Part shown: positions 1-8,400 of the stretch, piece after piece | How positions within the stretch are numbered: position 1 is the first letter of the stretch | Layout of the letters: every line of letters starts with the position of its first letter | Source of the DNA: Lysobacter luteus | Lineage (GTDB): Bacteria > Pseudomonadota > Gammaproteobacteria > Xanthomonadales > Xanthomonadaceae | DNA: 64,000 bases | Assembly: GCF_907164845.1 (NCBI RefSeq) | Contig: NZ_OU015430.1 | Location: 1,540,001-1,604,000, forward strand | Direction of reading: 5' to 3' | The notes under the pieces: model-generated | What the model saw: the letters and a program-made list of their open reading frames with translations, nothing else | Database searches by the model: none | Told to the model about the DNA's origin: nothing | Position numbers and translations under genes: made by a program

Positions 1-1
1 C

Positions 2-919
2 GTGATTCCCTTCACCATCTCCTGCGGGGAATGCTTCTTCTGCCAGCTGCAGCAGTTCGCCTGCTGCGAGACCACCAACGACGGTCGCGGCGCGATCCTC
101 AACCGCAAGGAGCTCACCCCACCGGCGGCGCTGTTCGGGTACAGCCACCTGTATGGCGGCGTCCCCGGCGGCCAGGCCGAGTTCGTGCGGGTACCCAAGG
201 CAAACGTCGGGCCGCTGGTCGTGCCCGGCAGCCTGGGCGACGAGCAGGTGCTGTTCCTGTCCGACATCCTGCCGACCGGCTACCAGGCGGTGATCAATGC
301 AGAGGTCGGCGAAGGTTCGACCGTGGCGATCTTCGGCGCCGGGCCGGTCGGGCTGATGGCGGCGGCGTGTTGCCGGATGCTGGGCGCCGAGCGGATCTTC
401 ATGGTCGACCACCATCCCTACCGGTTGGACTTCGCCGCAAAGGCCTACGGTGTCATACCGATCAACTTCGACGAGTGCGACGACCCGGCGGGGCTGATCG
501 TTGAACAGACGGGCTACCGCGGCGTCGACGCCTGCATCGAGGCGGTCGGGTTCGAGGCCAAGGGCAGCACGACCGAGACCGTCCTGACCGCTGTCAAGCT
601 CGAAGGCAGCAGCGGCAAGGCGCTCCGCCAGTGCATCGCAGCCACCCGGCGCGGCGGCATCGTCAGCGTCGCCGGCGTCTATGCCGGTTTCATCCACGGC
701 TTCCTGTTCGGCGACGCGTTCGACAAGGGGCTGACCTTCCGGATGGGACAGACCCACGTGCAACGGTTCATGCCGGAACTGCTGGGTTTCATCGAGGACG
801 GTCGGCTCGCGCCCGAGATCATCATCTCCCACCGCATGAAGCTCGCCGACGCGGCGCAGGGGTACGAAATGTTCGAGGAGAAGCAGGACGACTGCCGCAA
901 GGTCGTGCTGACTCCCTGA
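2..919 (+). CDS. Zinc-dependent alcohol/formaldehyde dehydrogenase-like protein (5' partial)
   Basis: This is the C-terminal 305 residues of a medium-chain dehydrogenase whose start lies outside the window; the first in-frame codon is a GTG that is probably internal. The structural-zinc cysteines are visible as C8, C11, C14 and C21/C22, and the Rossmann dinucleotide motif GAGPVG follows at about residue 112. The insertion after the zinc loop and the ending resemble the formaldehyde-dehydrogenase-like subgroup, but the substrate cannot be deduced. It is followed after 3 bp by an isochorismatase-family gene and is probably co-transcribed with it. Confidence 0.85.
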   Translation: MIPFTISCGECFFCQLQQFACCETTNDGRGAILNRKELTPPAALFGYSHLYGGVPGGQAEFVRVPKANVGPLVVPGSLGDEQVLFLSDILPTGYQAVINAEVGEGSTVAIFGAGPVGLMAAACCRMLGAERIFMVDHHPYRLDFAAKAYGVIPINFDECDDPAGLIVEQTGYRGVDACIEAVGFEAKGSTTETVLTAVKLEGSSGKALRQCIAATRRGGIVSVAGVYAGFIHGFLFGDAFDKGLTFRMGQTHVQRFMPELLGFIEDGRLAPEIIISHRMKLADAAQGYEMFEEKQDDCRKVVLTP

Positions 920-922
920 CCC

Positions 923-1498
923 ATGGCGACGGCATCCAGACGCCGCAAAGCGGAGACCGGCGGCACCGCCCTGCTGATCGTGGACATGATCAACCCCCTC
1001 GACTTCGAGGGGGGCAAGGCAATGCGTCCCCAGGCCGCCGAGGCGGCCCCACGGATCGCCACGCTGAAGCAGCGACTGAAGCGCGAAGGCGTGCCCGTGG
1101 TGTACGTCAACGACAACTTCATGCACTGGCAGGTCGACTTCAGCGCGCTGGTCGCCATCTGCCAGCACGACGGCAGCCTGGGGGCGGAGCTGGCGCGATG
1201 CCTGCCGCCGGAACCGGACGACTACTTCGTGCTCAAGCCCAAGCATTCGGGATTCTTCGACACGCCGCTGGCGATCCTGCTTGCCAAGCTCGGAGCCAAG
1301 CGCCTGGTGATTACCGGCGTCGCCGCCGACGGCTGCGTGCTGACCACGGCCACCGACGCCCACATGAGGGAATTCGCCGTCCATGTCCCCCGAGACTGCG
1401 TCGCCTCGATCAGTCCGCAACGCACCGAGCGCGCGCTGGCCCTGATGAAGGATTCGATGAAGATCGACGTACGCACCGCCCGGTATGCACGCGCCTGA
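923..1498 (+). CDS. Isochorismatase-family cysteine hydrolase
   Basis: This 191-residue protein has the family fold: LLIVDM near the N-terminus with catalytic Asp21, the KPKHSGF segment carrying Lys105, and GVAADGCVL with nucleophile Cys138, giving a plausible D-K-C triad. The family hydrolyses amides or vinyl ethers such as nicotinamide, N-carbamoyl compounds or isochorismate. Nothing in the context (an alcohol dehydrogenase 3 bp upstream, small stress-like genes downstream) fixes the substrate. Length is normal for the family. Confidence 0.88.
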   Translation: MATASRRRKAETGGTALLIVDMINPLDFEGGKAMRPQAAEAAPRIATLKQRLKREGVPVVYVNDNFMHWQVDFSALVAICQHDGSLGAELARCLPPEPDDYFVLKPKHSGFFDTPLAILLAKLGAKRLVITGVAADGCVLTTATDAHMREFAVHVPRDCVASISPQRTERALALMKDSMKIDVRTARYARA

Positions 1499-1595
1499 CC
1501 GCGCCCGATGAAAGATTCAGAGACGTGGTTTGCAGTTCGCCTCGGATTGGGCCGAGAATGGCGAAGGCAGGGGGGCAGTTCAGGGAGGGAATTCC

Positions 1596-1910
1596 ATGTC
1601 GACTGAAACCGCATCACCGTCCACGCCCAGCTACGTCGATTTTGACGGCGAGCTCGACTACTGGCGCGCGCATTACCCCAACGCGCCTTTTTGCCGGCCA
1701 GGACTGTCGTACGAGGACTACGAGCCCGCACTGAAACTGGGCATCAACGCGTTCCTGCATGGGCAGGTGGAGCTGTTTGAGCACCACGGCGAGGACCTGG
1801 CGGAGGCTTACTACCGCACGCGGGGCTGCAGCCCGCTGGACTGGAACGAAGCCCAGCCCGCGGCCGCTGCGGCATGGCGCCGGATGCACGAAAAACGCGT
1901 CGCGGCGTAA
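1596..1910 (+). CDS. Hypothetical 104-residue protein
   Basis: The ATG at 1596 follows an AGGGA ribosome-binding sequence, so I start here rather than at the upstream in-frame codon at 1530. The protein is rich in aromatic residues and Asp/Glu (YVDFDGELDYWRAHYPNAPF at its N-terminal part), has no signal peptide or membrane segment, and is probably a soluble cytoplasmic protein. I do not recognise a named family. Its placement next to a ferritin-like protein and a short acidic protein suggests membership of a stress-related cluster, which is inference only. Confidence 0.72.
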   Translation: MSTETASPSTPSYVDFDGELDYWRAHYPNAPFCRPGLSYEDYEPALKLGINAFLHGQVELFEHHGEDLAEAYYRTRGCSPLDWNEAQPAAAAAWRRMHEKRVAA

Positions 1911-1965
1911 CCACGCCCGGCCGGAAGAAAAGGGCGGGAGCCGCTCGCGCCATGCCTGGAAGAAA

Positions 1966-1988
1966 GGGCGCGAGCCGTGCTCGCGCCC
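1966..1988 (-). terminator. Stem-loop after the ferritin-like gene
   Basis: A 9-bp perfect stem GGGCGCGAG/CTCGCGCCC with a 5-nt loop lies just beyond the ferritin-like gene, read on the minus strand. It is followed on that strand by a weak T-rich run (TTTCTT). It probably acts as a terminator and may also mark the end of the convergent plus-strand cluster. Confidence 0.55.
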
Positions 1989-1995
1989 TCGGCGG

Positions 1996-2616
1996 TCAAT
2001 GGCTGCGCTTGAGCATTTCGCCTCGTGCCTGTTCGGCCCGCGACGCGCCGATCTTGGTCTCGACGTTCTTGACCTCCTCCGGCGGCGGGAGCACGGCCGG
2101 CAACCCAAGGGCACCCATCCACAGCTCCCGCGTCCAGCCGGTGGTGTGGTAGAGGTGGTGGTCCTCCTGCTGTTCGACAGCCTCGAAAGCCTGCTTCAGC
2201 ACCGAGCCTTCCTTGCCCGTGGCCTTCTTGGACACGTGCCCGATGAGCTCCCAGTTGAGGTGATCCTTGGTCTCCGCCAGCACCACGCACTCACCCGCGA
2301 CCAGCTCGGCCGCCACCGGGTCGCCGGCCTTCATCGCCATCTGCATCGCCGCGACGTAGGACTGCCCCAGGTGGGCGACGACCTCGCGGCCCGGGGTGCG
2401 CACTTCCGGATCCAGTCCGAGCTCGCTGAAGACATTGAGCAGCACCTTGCGGTGCGTGCGGGTTTCTTCGAGGTACTCCTGCCATTCCTTGCGGAGGTCG
2501 TCGTTGACCGCGCACTCGATCGCCATCTCGTAGATCTGCGCGCCGCCGATCTCGGTTTCCAACGCCTGGTAAAGCAACTCGTGCAACTGGGCCTGGTCGT
2601 GCTTGCTGGTAGCCAT
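1996..2616 (-). CDS. Ferritin-like four-helix protein
   Basis: The start at 2616 (MATSKHDQAQL) follows AGGAG at 7-nt spacing, so the longer reading frame is not used. The 206-residue translation is almost entirely helical. It carries regularly placed acidic and histidine residues in ferritin-like fashion: a Glu pair near residues 20-30, EETRTH at 50-55, Glu109/Glu115 and EQQEDHH at 148-154. This looks like a di-metal four-helix bundle. The family is otherwise uncharacterised to me; an oxidative or iron-stress role is inference. The C-terminal 35 residues are Pro/Glu rich and probably extended. Confidence 0.7.
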   Translation of the reverse strand: MATSKHDQAQLHELLYQALETEIGGAQIYEMAIECAVNDDLRKEWQEYLEETRTHRKVLLNVFSELGLDPEVRTPGREVVAHLGQSYVAAMQMAMKAGDPVAAELVAGECVVLAETKDHLNWELIGHVSKKATGKEGSVLKQAFEAVEQQEDHHLYHTTGWTRELWMGALGLPAVLPPPEEVKNVETKIGASRAEQARGEMLKRSH

Positions 2617-2744
2617 TGCGTACTCCTGCGGGTTCTGTCCGGCGATGCCGGTGGGGGGAAGGCGCATCGCACCTGGGACCAGCCTATGCGCGACGCCTGG
2701 CGGCACCGTAAAGCCCGGCCCACGCGTTGCTCACGCCTCCTTAG

Positions 2745-2960
<216 letters not shown>

Positions 2961-2979
2961 CTGCGAACGGCCGCGACTG

Positions 2980-3693
2980 CTAGACGCTTTCCAGGGCGGC
3001 GCAGTCGGCCAGCGGCAGATAGAGCCGCACGGCGGCCGAGCCATCGGGCGCATCGACGCCCGCGAGCTCCCCCCCATGCGCTTCCGCGATTGAACGCGCA
3101 ACCAGCAAGCGCATTCCGAGCCCTTCGTCGAAGGGCGCGGCCTGGGGTTGTTGGAACAGGGTGTCGCGCTCGTCCTGGTCCTGCCAGCCGCTACCGGGCG
3201 CTGCAACCAGCAGTCGCACGCGTCCGCGGTCTGCGTTGGCCTCGACCCGCACTTGCGGCGCGCGGGAGCCGAGGAACTCCACGAGTGCCTCGAGCAACTG
3301 CAGGATGCGCTGCACGTCCACCTCGACGCAGGCTTCGTCCAGCTGCGGCACCGCCTCCAGTGCGACTCCCGCGCCGAGGTTGGCCGCCGCCAGGTCCAGC
3401 AGCATCGGCACGGTGACCACCTCGCGGTAGGTGACCAGCCGGGCCTCACGCGCGCGGACCCAGTCGGATACCTCCTGCACCATGCTGCTCAGCCGCCGGG
3501 TCTGACGGTCGATGATGTCCAGCAACTCGACGCGGCGATCCTCGTCCAGGTCATCGCGCTTGAGCAGGTAGGCCGCGGTCTGCAGCGGCGACAGTGGGCC
3601 GCGTAGATCGTGGGCGAGCCGACCGAGGAACTGCGGCGTCGGGTCTGGGGCTTCCTGCACGACGGACTCCGCATGCGGTTTGCGCTCATCCAT
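2980..3693 (-). CDS. Small sensor histidine kinase with degenerate ATPase domain
   Basis: The start at 3693 (MDERKPH) has an AGGGAGCAG upstream and overlaps the preceding gene's stop by 8 nt, implying translational coupling. Of 237 residues, 20-85 form a HisKA-like dimerisation helix with LAHDLRGPLSPLQ, phosphoacceptor His28. The C-terminal half retains a G2-like stretch EGLGMRLLVARSIAEAHGG. It lacks an obvious N-box asparagine, where LLEALVEFLGS appears, and the DxGxG G1 box reads APGSGW. ATP binding may therefore be lost. It could be a phosphotransfer scaffold for the two larger kinases upstream. Confidence 0.78.
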   Translation of the reverse strand: MDERKPHAESVVQEAPDPTPQFLGRLAHDLRGPLSPLQTAAYLLKRDDLDEDRRVELLDIIDRQTRRLSSMVQEVSDWVRAREARLVTYREVVTVPMLLDLAAANLGAGVALEAVPQLDEACVEVDVQRILQLLEALVEFLGSRAPQVRVEANADRGRVRLLVAAPGSGWQDQDERDTLFQQPQAAPFDEGLGMRLLVARSIAEAHGGELAGVDAPDGSAAVRLYLPLADCAALESV

Positions 3694-5431
3694 CGACCTG
3701 CTCCCTGCGCGTCGTGTCGCGCACCGGTTGCGTGCACAACTGCCGGATGGCATCGAGCGAAGGTGGCTTGACCAGGTGTTCGTCGAAGCCGGCCTCCCGG
3801 GTCCGACGGCGATCCTCCGGCTGTCCCCAGCCGGTCACCGCCACGATCTCCAGGTCCTCGAACCCCGGCATCGCCCGCAGGCGCGGCGCAAGCTCATACC
3901 CACTCAGCCCGGGCATACCGACATCAAGGAACACCAGGTCGGGTTGGAACGATTCCATCTCGGCGACTACCGCATGGGGGTCGTAGAGCCGCCGCACCTG
4001 GTGCCCCAGCATCTCGATCATCATCGCCAGCGTGTCGGCGGCATCGCGGTTGTCATCGACCACCAGCACGCGCTTGTGCATTTCTTCCGTGGTCGATGCC
4101 GGTGCCGCCGGGGCTTCGGCTTGGGGCTCGGGTTGGTGCATCGGCAGCGAGACGGTGAAGCAGGCGCCGGCGCCCAGCCCGTCGCTCGCCGCAGACACCT
4201 CGCCCCCGTGCATCTCGACCAGCCGGCGGACCAGGGTCAGGCCAATGCCGAGCCCGCCGTGGGCGCGGTCCACCGCGGTTTCTACCTGGGAGAACATCTC
4301 GAAGATGCGGTCCATCTGCTCGCGCGCGAGCCCGATGCCGCTGTCGCGCACCTGCACCTCGACCCGGCCACCAGGCCGGTCGGCCCGGGCTACCAGTTCG
4401 ATGCGGCCATTGGCGTCGGAATATTTGGCCGCGTTGTTGAGCAGGTTGGCGAACACCTGGGACATGCGCGCCTGGTCGGCGACCAGCGGAACCGGCGTTT
4501 CGGGTACGGTCAGCACCAACTGGTGGCGCCCGTGTTCGATGGACGGACGGGCGATCTCGATTGCCGAATCGATGATCTCCTGCAGCGATGTCGCGTGCTT
4601 GCGCAAGGTCAGTTTGGCCTGGCTGATGCGCGCGATATCGAGCAGGTCGTCGATCAGGCGGACAAGCAGGCCCAGTTGCCGCTCCATCACCTGTTGAAGT
4701 GCGGGATCGCCCGGGGCGTCGGACAGTCGACGGATGCTGAGCGCGTTCTGCAGCGGCGCGAGCGGGTTGCGCAACTCGTGCGCGAGCGTCGCCAGGAACT
4801 CGTCCTTGCGACGGTCGGCCTCGCGCAGCAACTGCTCGACACGGGTGCGCTCGGCGACCTCGCCATGTAGCTCCACGTTCTGCGCACCCAGCGCCGCGTT
4901 GGCGTTGCGCAGCGACTCGTTCAGCACCTCCAGCTCGCGTTCCTGCTCGGCCTGCAACGCGCGGTTGGCCGCCGCGAGCTTGGCGTTGGCCGCCTGCAGC
5001 TCCATCCGCTTCCGATGCAGCTCGGCCAGCACCACCACCTTGCTGCGCAGGATCTCGGGGATCACCGGCACCATGACGTAATCGACCGCGCCCAGCTTGT
5101 AGCCGCGCAGGCGGTCCATGTCGGTGACGTTGACCGCGGTAACGAAGATGATCGGTGTCTTCTCGAACCGCGGGTGCTGGTGGATCAGGCTGGCGGTCTC
5201 GAAACCGTCCATGTCGGGCATGTTGACGTCGAGCAGGATGAGCGCGAACTCGTCCTCCATCAGTCGTTTCAGGGCCTCGACGCCGGAGCTGGCTTCCACC
5301 AGCTCTTCGCCCAGCGGCTCCAGGATCGCGCGGTAGGTCAACAGCCGCCCCGGCTGGTCGTCGACCAGCAGGATCTTCACCGGCTCGTCGGGGCTCTGCT
5401 GGCCCGGCACGGAGGTCAGCGATGCAGCCAC
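3686..5431 (-). CDS. Hybrid histidine kinase: REC-HisKA-HATPase-REC
   Basis: I take the GTG at 5431, preceded by GGAG at 10 nt, as the start. It overlaps the end of the upstream kinase by 16 nt; later GTG codons have no ribosome-binding site. Domains of the 581-residue protein: receiver 1 at about 18-130 (Asp68 in LLDVNMPDMDG); a coiled-coil linker; HisKA with LAHELRNPLAPLQ, His218; HATPase with LLNNAAKYS, DSGIGL and GLGIGLTLVRRLVEMHGG; and receiver 2 at about 455-570 (Asp503 in FLDVGMPG). Receiver 1 has DYVMVP where the conserved Lys-Pro pair is expected. No transmembrane segment is seen, so it is a cytosolic phosphorelay component. Confidence 0.9.
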   Translation of the reverse strand: MAASLTSVPGQQSPDEPVKILLVDDQPGRLLTYRAILEPLGEELVEASSGVEALKRLMEDEFALILLDVNMPDMDGFETASLIHQHPRFEKTPIIFVTAVNVTDMDRLRGYKLGAVDYVMVPVIPEILRSKVVVLAELHRKRMELQAANAKLAAANRALQAEQERELEVLNESLRNANAALGAQNVELHGEVAERTRVEQLLREADRRKDEFLATLAHELRNPLAPLQNALSIRRLSDAPGDPALQQVMERQLGLLVRLIDDLLDIARISQAKLTLRKHATSLQEIIDSAIEIARPSIEHGRHQLVLTVPETPVPLVADQARMSQVFANLLNNAAKYSDANGRIELVARADRPGGRVEVQVRDSGIGLAREQMDRIFEMFSQVETAVDRAHGGLGIGLTLVRRLVEMHGGEVSAASDGLGAGACFTVSLPMHQPEPQAEAPAAPASTTEEMHKRVLVVDDNRDAADTLAMMIEMLGHQVRRLYDPHAVVAEMESFQPDLVFLDVGMPGLSGYELAPRLRAMPGFEDLEIVAVTGWGQPEDRRRTREAGFDEHLVKPPSLDAIRQLCTQPVRDTTRREQVDG

Positions 5432-8400
5432 AGGCGCAGCACTCCGAGCAACTGGTCGGTGACGACGGGCTTGGCGAGGTAGTCGGAGGCACCGGCCTCC
5501 AGGCACTTCTCGCGGTCGCCCTTCATCGCCTTGGCCGTCAGCGCGACGATCGGCAAGGCCCGCGAACGGGGGTCTTCGCGGATCGCACGCATGGTTTCGT
5601 AGCCATCCATGCCCGGCATCATGATGTCCATCAGCACCAGCGCGATCTCATCGTCCTCGGCCACCTTCTGGATGGCCTCCTGGCCAGTGCCGGCGGTGAC
5701 GACGTCCATGCCGTGCCGTTCGAGCACGCTCGACAGCGCGAAGATGTTGCGCACGTCGTCGTCCACCACCAGCACGCGCTTGTCGCGCAGCGCGTCGTCG
5801 GACTCGTGCAGGCTCTGCACCATCCGCTGCTTGGCCGGCGGCAGGTCGGCAATGACCCGGTGCAGGAACAGCGCGGTTTCGTCGAGCAGGCGTTCGGGTG
5901 ACTCCACCCCCTTGATGACGACGCTCTTGGCCGCCTTCTTCAGCCGGCGGTCCTCGTCGATGCTCAGGTCCTTGCCGGTGAACACCACCACCGGCACGTC
6001 GCGCAGCGTCGGCTCCGCCTGCAGCAGGTCCAGCAGCTCGAAACCGGTCATGTCAGGCAGGCGCAAGTCCAGCACGACGCAGTCGTAACCGTCGCGCTTG
6101 AGCGCGTCCAGCGCTTCCTGGCCGCTGCCGACGGTGTCGATGGAGACGTCGTCGTGACGGATCAGCTCCTGGATGCTCATCCGCTCGGCGGCGTCGTCCT
6201 CCACCACCAGCAGGCGCTTGACCCGCGGCAGTGTGTAGTCCTTGATCCGCTGCAACGCGGCGTCGATGGTCTCGGTGGTGGCCGGCTTGGCCAGGTAGGA
6301 GAACGCACCACGCTCGATGCTCTGGTGGCGCTCCTCCTCCACGGTGACGATCTGTACCGGGATGTGACGGGTCTCGGAGTCCTGCTTCAGCCGTGCCAGC
6401 ACCGTCCAGCCGAGCATGTCGGGCAGGAAGATATCGAGCGAGATCGCGCTCGGGCGGTAGTCCCGCACCAGCCGCAGCGCTTCGCTGCCGCGGTGCGCGA
6501 CAAGGACCCGAAAGCCCTTGGAGCGCGCCATGTCGCGCAGCACGGCGGCGTAGCGGACATCGTCCTCGACCAGCAGCAGCGTCGGCTCGCCCTCTACCAG
6601 CACGTCGCGGTCGTCTTCGAGTCGCTGCTGCGGCGCCTGCGTGGTTTCATCGCTGACGGGGGCAACCAGTGCGGCACGCTCGTGCGCGCGCGCTGCACGC
6701 GCCTCGTGGGCACTGTCGGCACCGGCGTAGGACAGCGGAAGATACAGGGTGAAAGTGCTGCCCTCGCCCACCGTGCTGTGCAAGCGCAACTCGCCTCCCA
6801 GCAGGCCGGCGATCTCGCGGCTGATCGCCAGGCCGAGGCCAGTGCCCCCGTACTGGCGCGACGTGCCCGCATCGGCCTGCTGGAAGGCCTCGAACACGAT
6901 CCGCTGCTTGTCCGGCGAAATCCCGATACCGGTGTCGGTAACCTCGAAAGCGATCACCGTCGGTGCCGCATCCAGGACGGCATGGCCCTGCGTCCACCCA
7001 CCCTGCGCCGGTCGTGCGGTGAGGCTGACACGTCCCTGCGCGGTGAACTTGAACGCGTTCGACAGCAGGTTCTTGAGGATCTGTTGCAGGCGCTTGGGGT
7101 CGGTGTCGAGTGCGCGACCCAGCTCGGGCGAGAAGTCGACCGAGAACTCCAGCTGGCGCCGCTCGGCCTCGTGGCGGAACGAGCGCTCCATGTTCTCGCG
7201 CAGGTGGCGGAAACTGATCTCCTCGTTGTCGACCGTGACCGTGCCGGACTCGATCTTGGACAGGTCGAGGATGTCGCTGATCAGGTGCAGCAGGTCGGTG
7301 CCGGCGCCGTGGATCGTGCTGGCGAACTCCACCTGGCGGGGCGTCAGGTTCTGGTCGACGTTCTCCGACAGTTGCTGGCCAAGGATCAGGATCGAGTTGA
7401 GCGGCGTGCGCAACTCGTGCGACATGTTGGCCAGGAACTCGGACTTGTAGCGCGAGGTCAGTGCCAGTTCCGCCGCTTTCTCCTCGAGCGCGCGGCGGGC
7501 CTGTTCGATCTGCTGGTTCTTGCGCTCCACCTCGTTCTTCTGCTCGGCCAGCAAGGCCGCCTTGAGCGCGATGTCCTCGTTGGTCTGCTGCAGTTCGCGT
7601 TGCTGCGTCTGCAGCTCGCCGGCCAGCTGCTGGGACTGCGCGAGCAGACGCTCGGTGCGCATCGTCGACTCGATGGTGTTGAGCACGATGCCGATGCTGC
7701 GCGAGAGCTGGTCCAGGAACGCACGCTGGGAGACGGTGAACTCCGACAGCGAGGCCAGCTCGATGACCGCCTTGATCTGGTCCTCGAACAGCACCGGCAG
7801 CACGATCACATTGCGCGGCACCAGTTCCAACAGGCCCGAGCGGATCTGCACCGAGCTCGGGTCGACGTTCTCGACCATGATCATCCGCGCCTTCGCGGCG
7901 CACTGCCCGATCAGGCCTTCGCCGAACTCCAGGCTCGGCCGACCATCGGCCGACCCCGCACTGGCGTAGGACGCCAGCTGGCGCAGGTACGGGGTGGCGC
8001 CCGGCTCGTCACCGTCGACCACGTACATCAAGCCCTGGTGCGCATCGACGAGCGGCGCGAGTTCGGACAGCAGCATGTCGCCGAGCGTGGCGAGGTCCCG
8101 CTGGCCCTGCATCATGCTGCTGAAGGTCGCCATGTTGGTCTTCAGCCAGTCCTGCTCGCGCCCGCTCTCGGTGGTCGCACGCAGCGTGCCGATCATGACG
8201 TTGATGTTGTCCTTGAGGTCGGCCAGCTCGCCGCGTACGTCCACCTGGATCTCGCGCGTCAGGTCGCCCTGGGTCACCGCGGTGGCGACCTCGGCGATCG
8301 CGCGTACCTGGGTGGTCAGGTTGGCCGCCAGCTGGTTCACGTTGCCGGTGAGGTTCTCCCAGATGCCGGCGGTGCCGGGCACCTTGGCCTGCCCGCCGAG

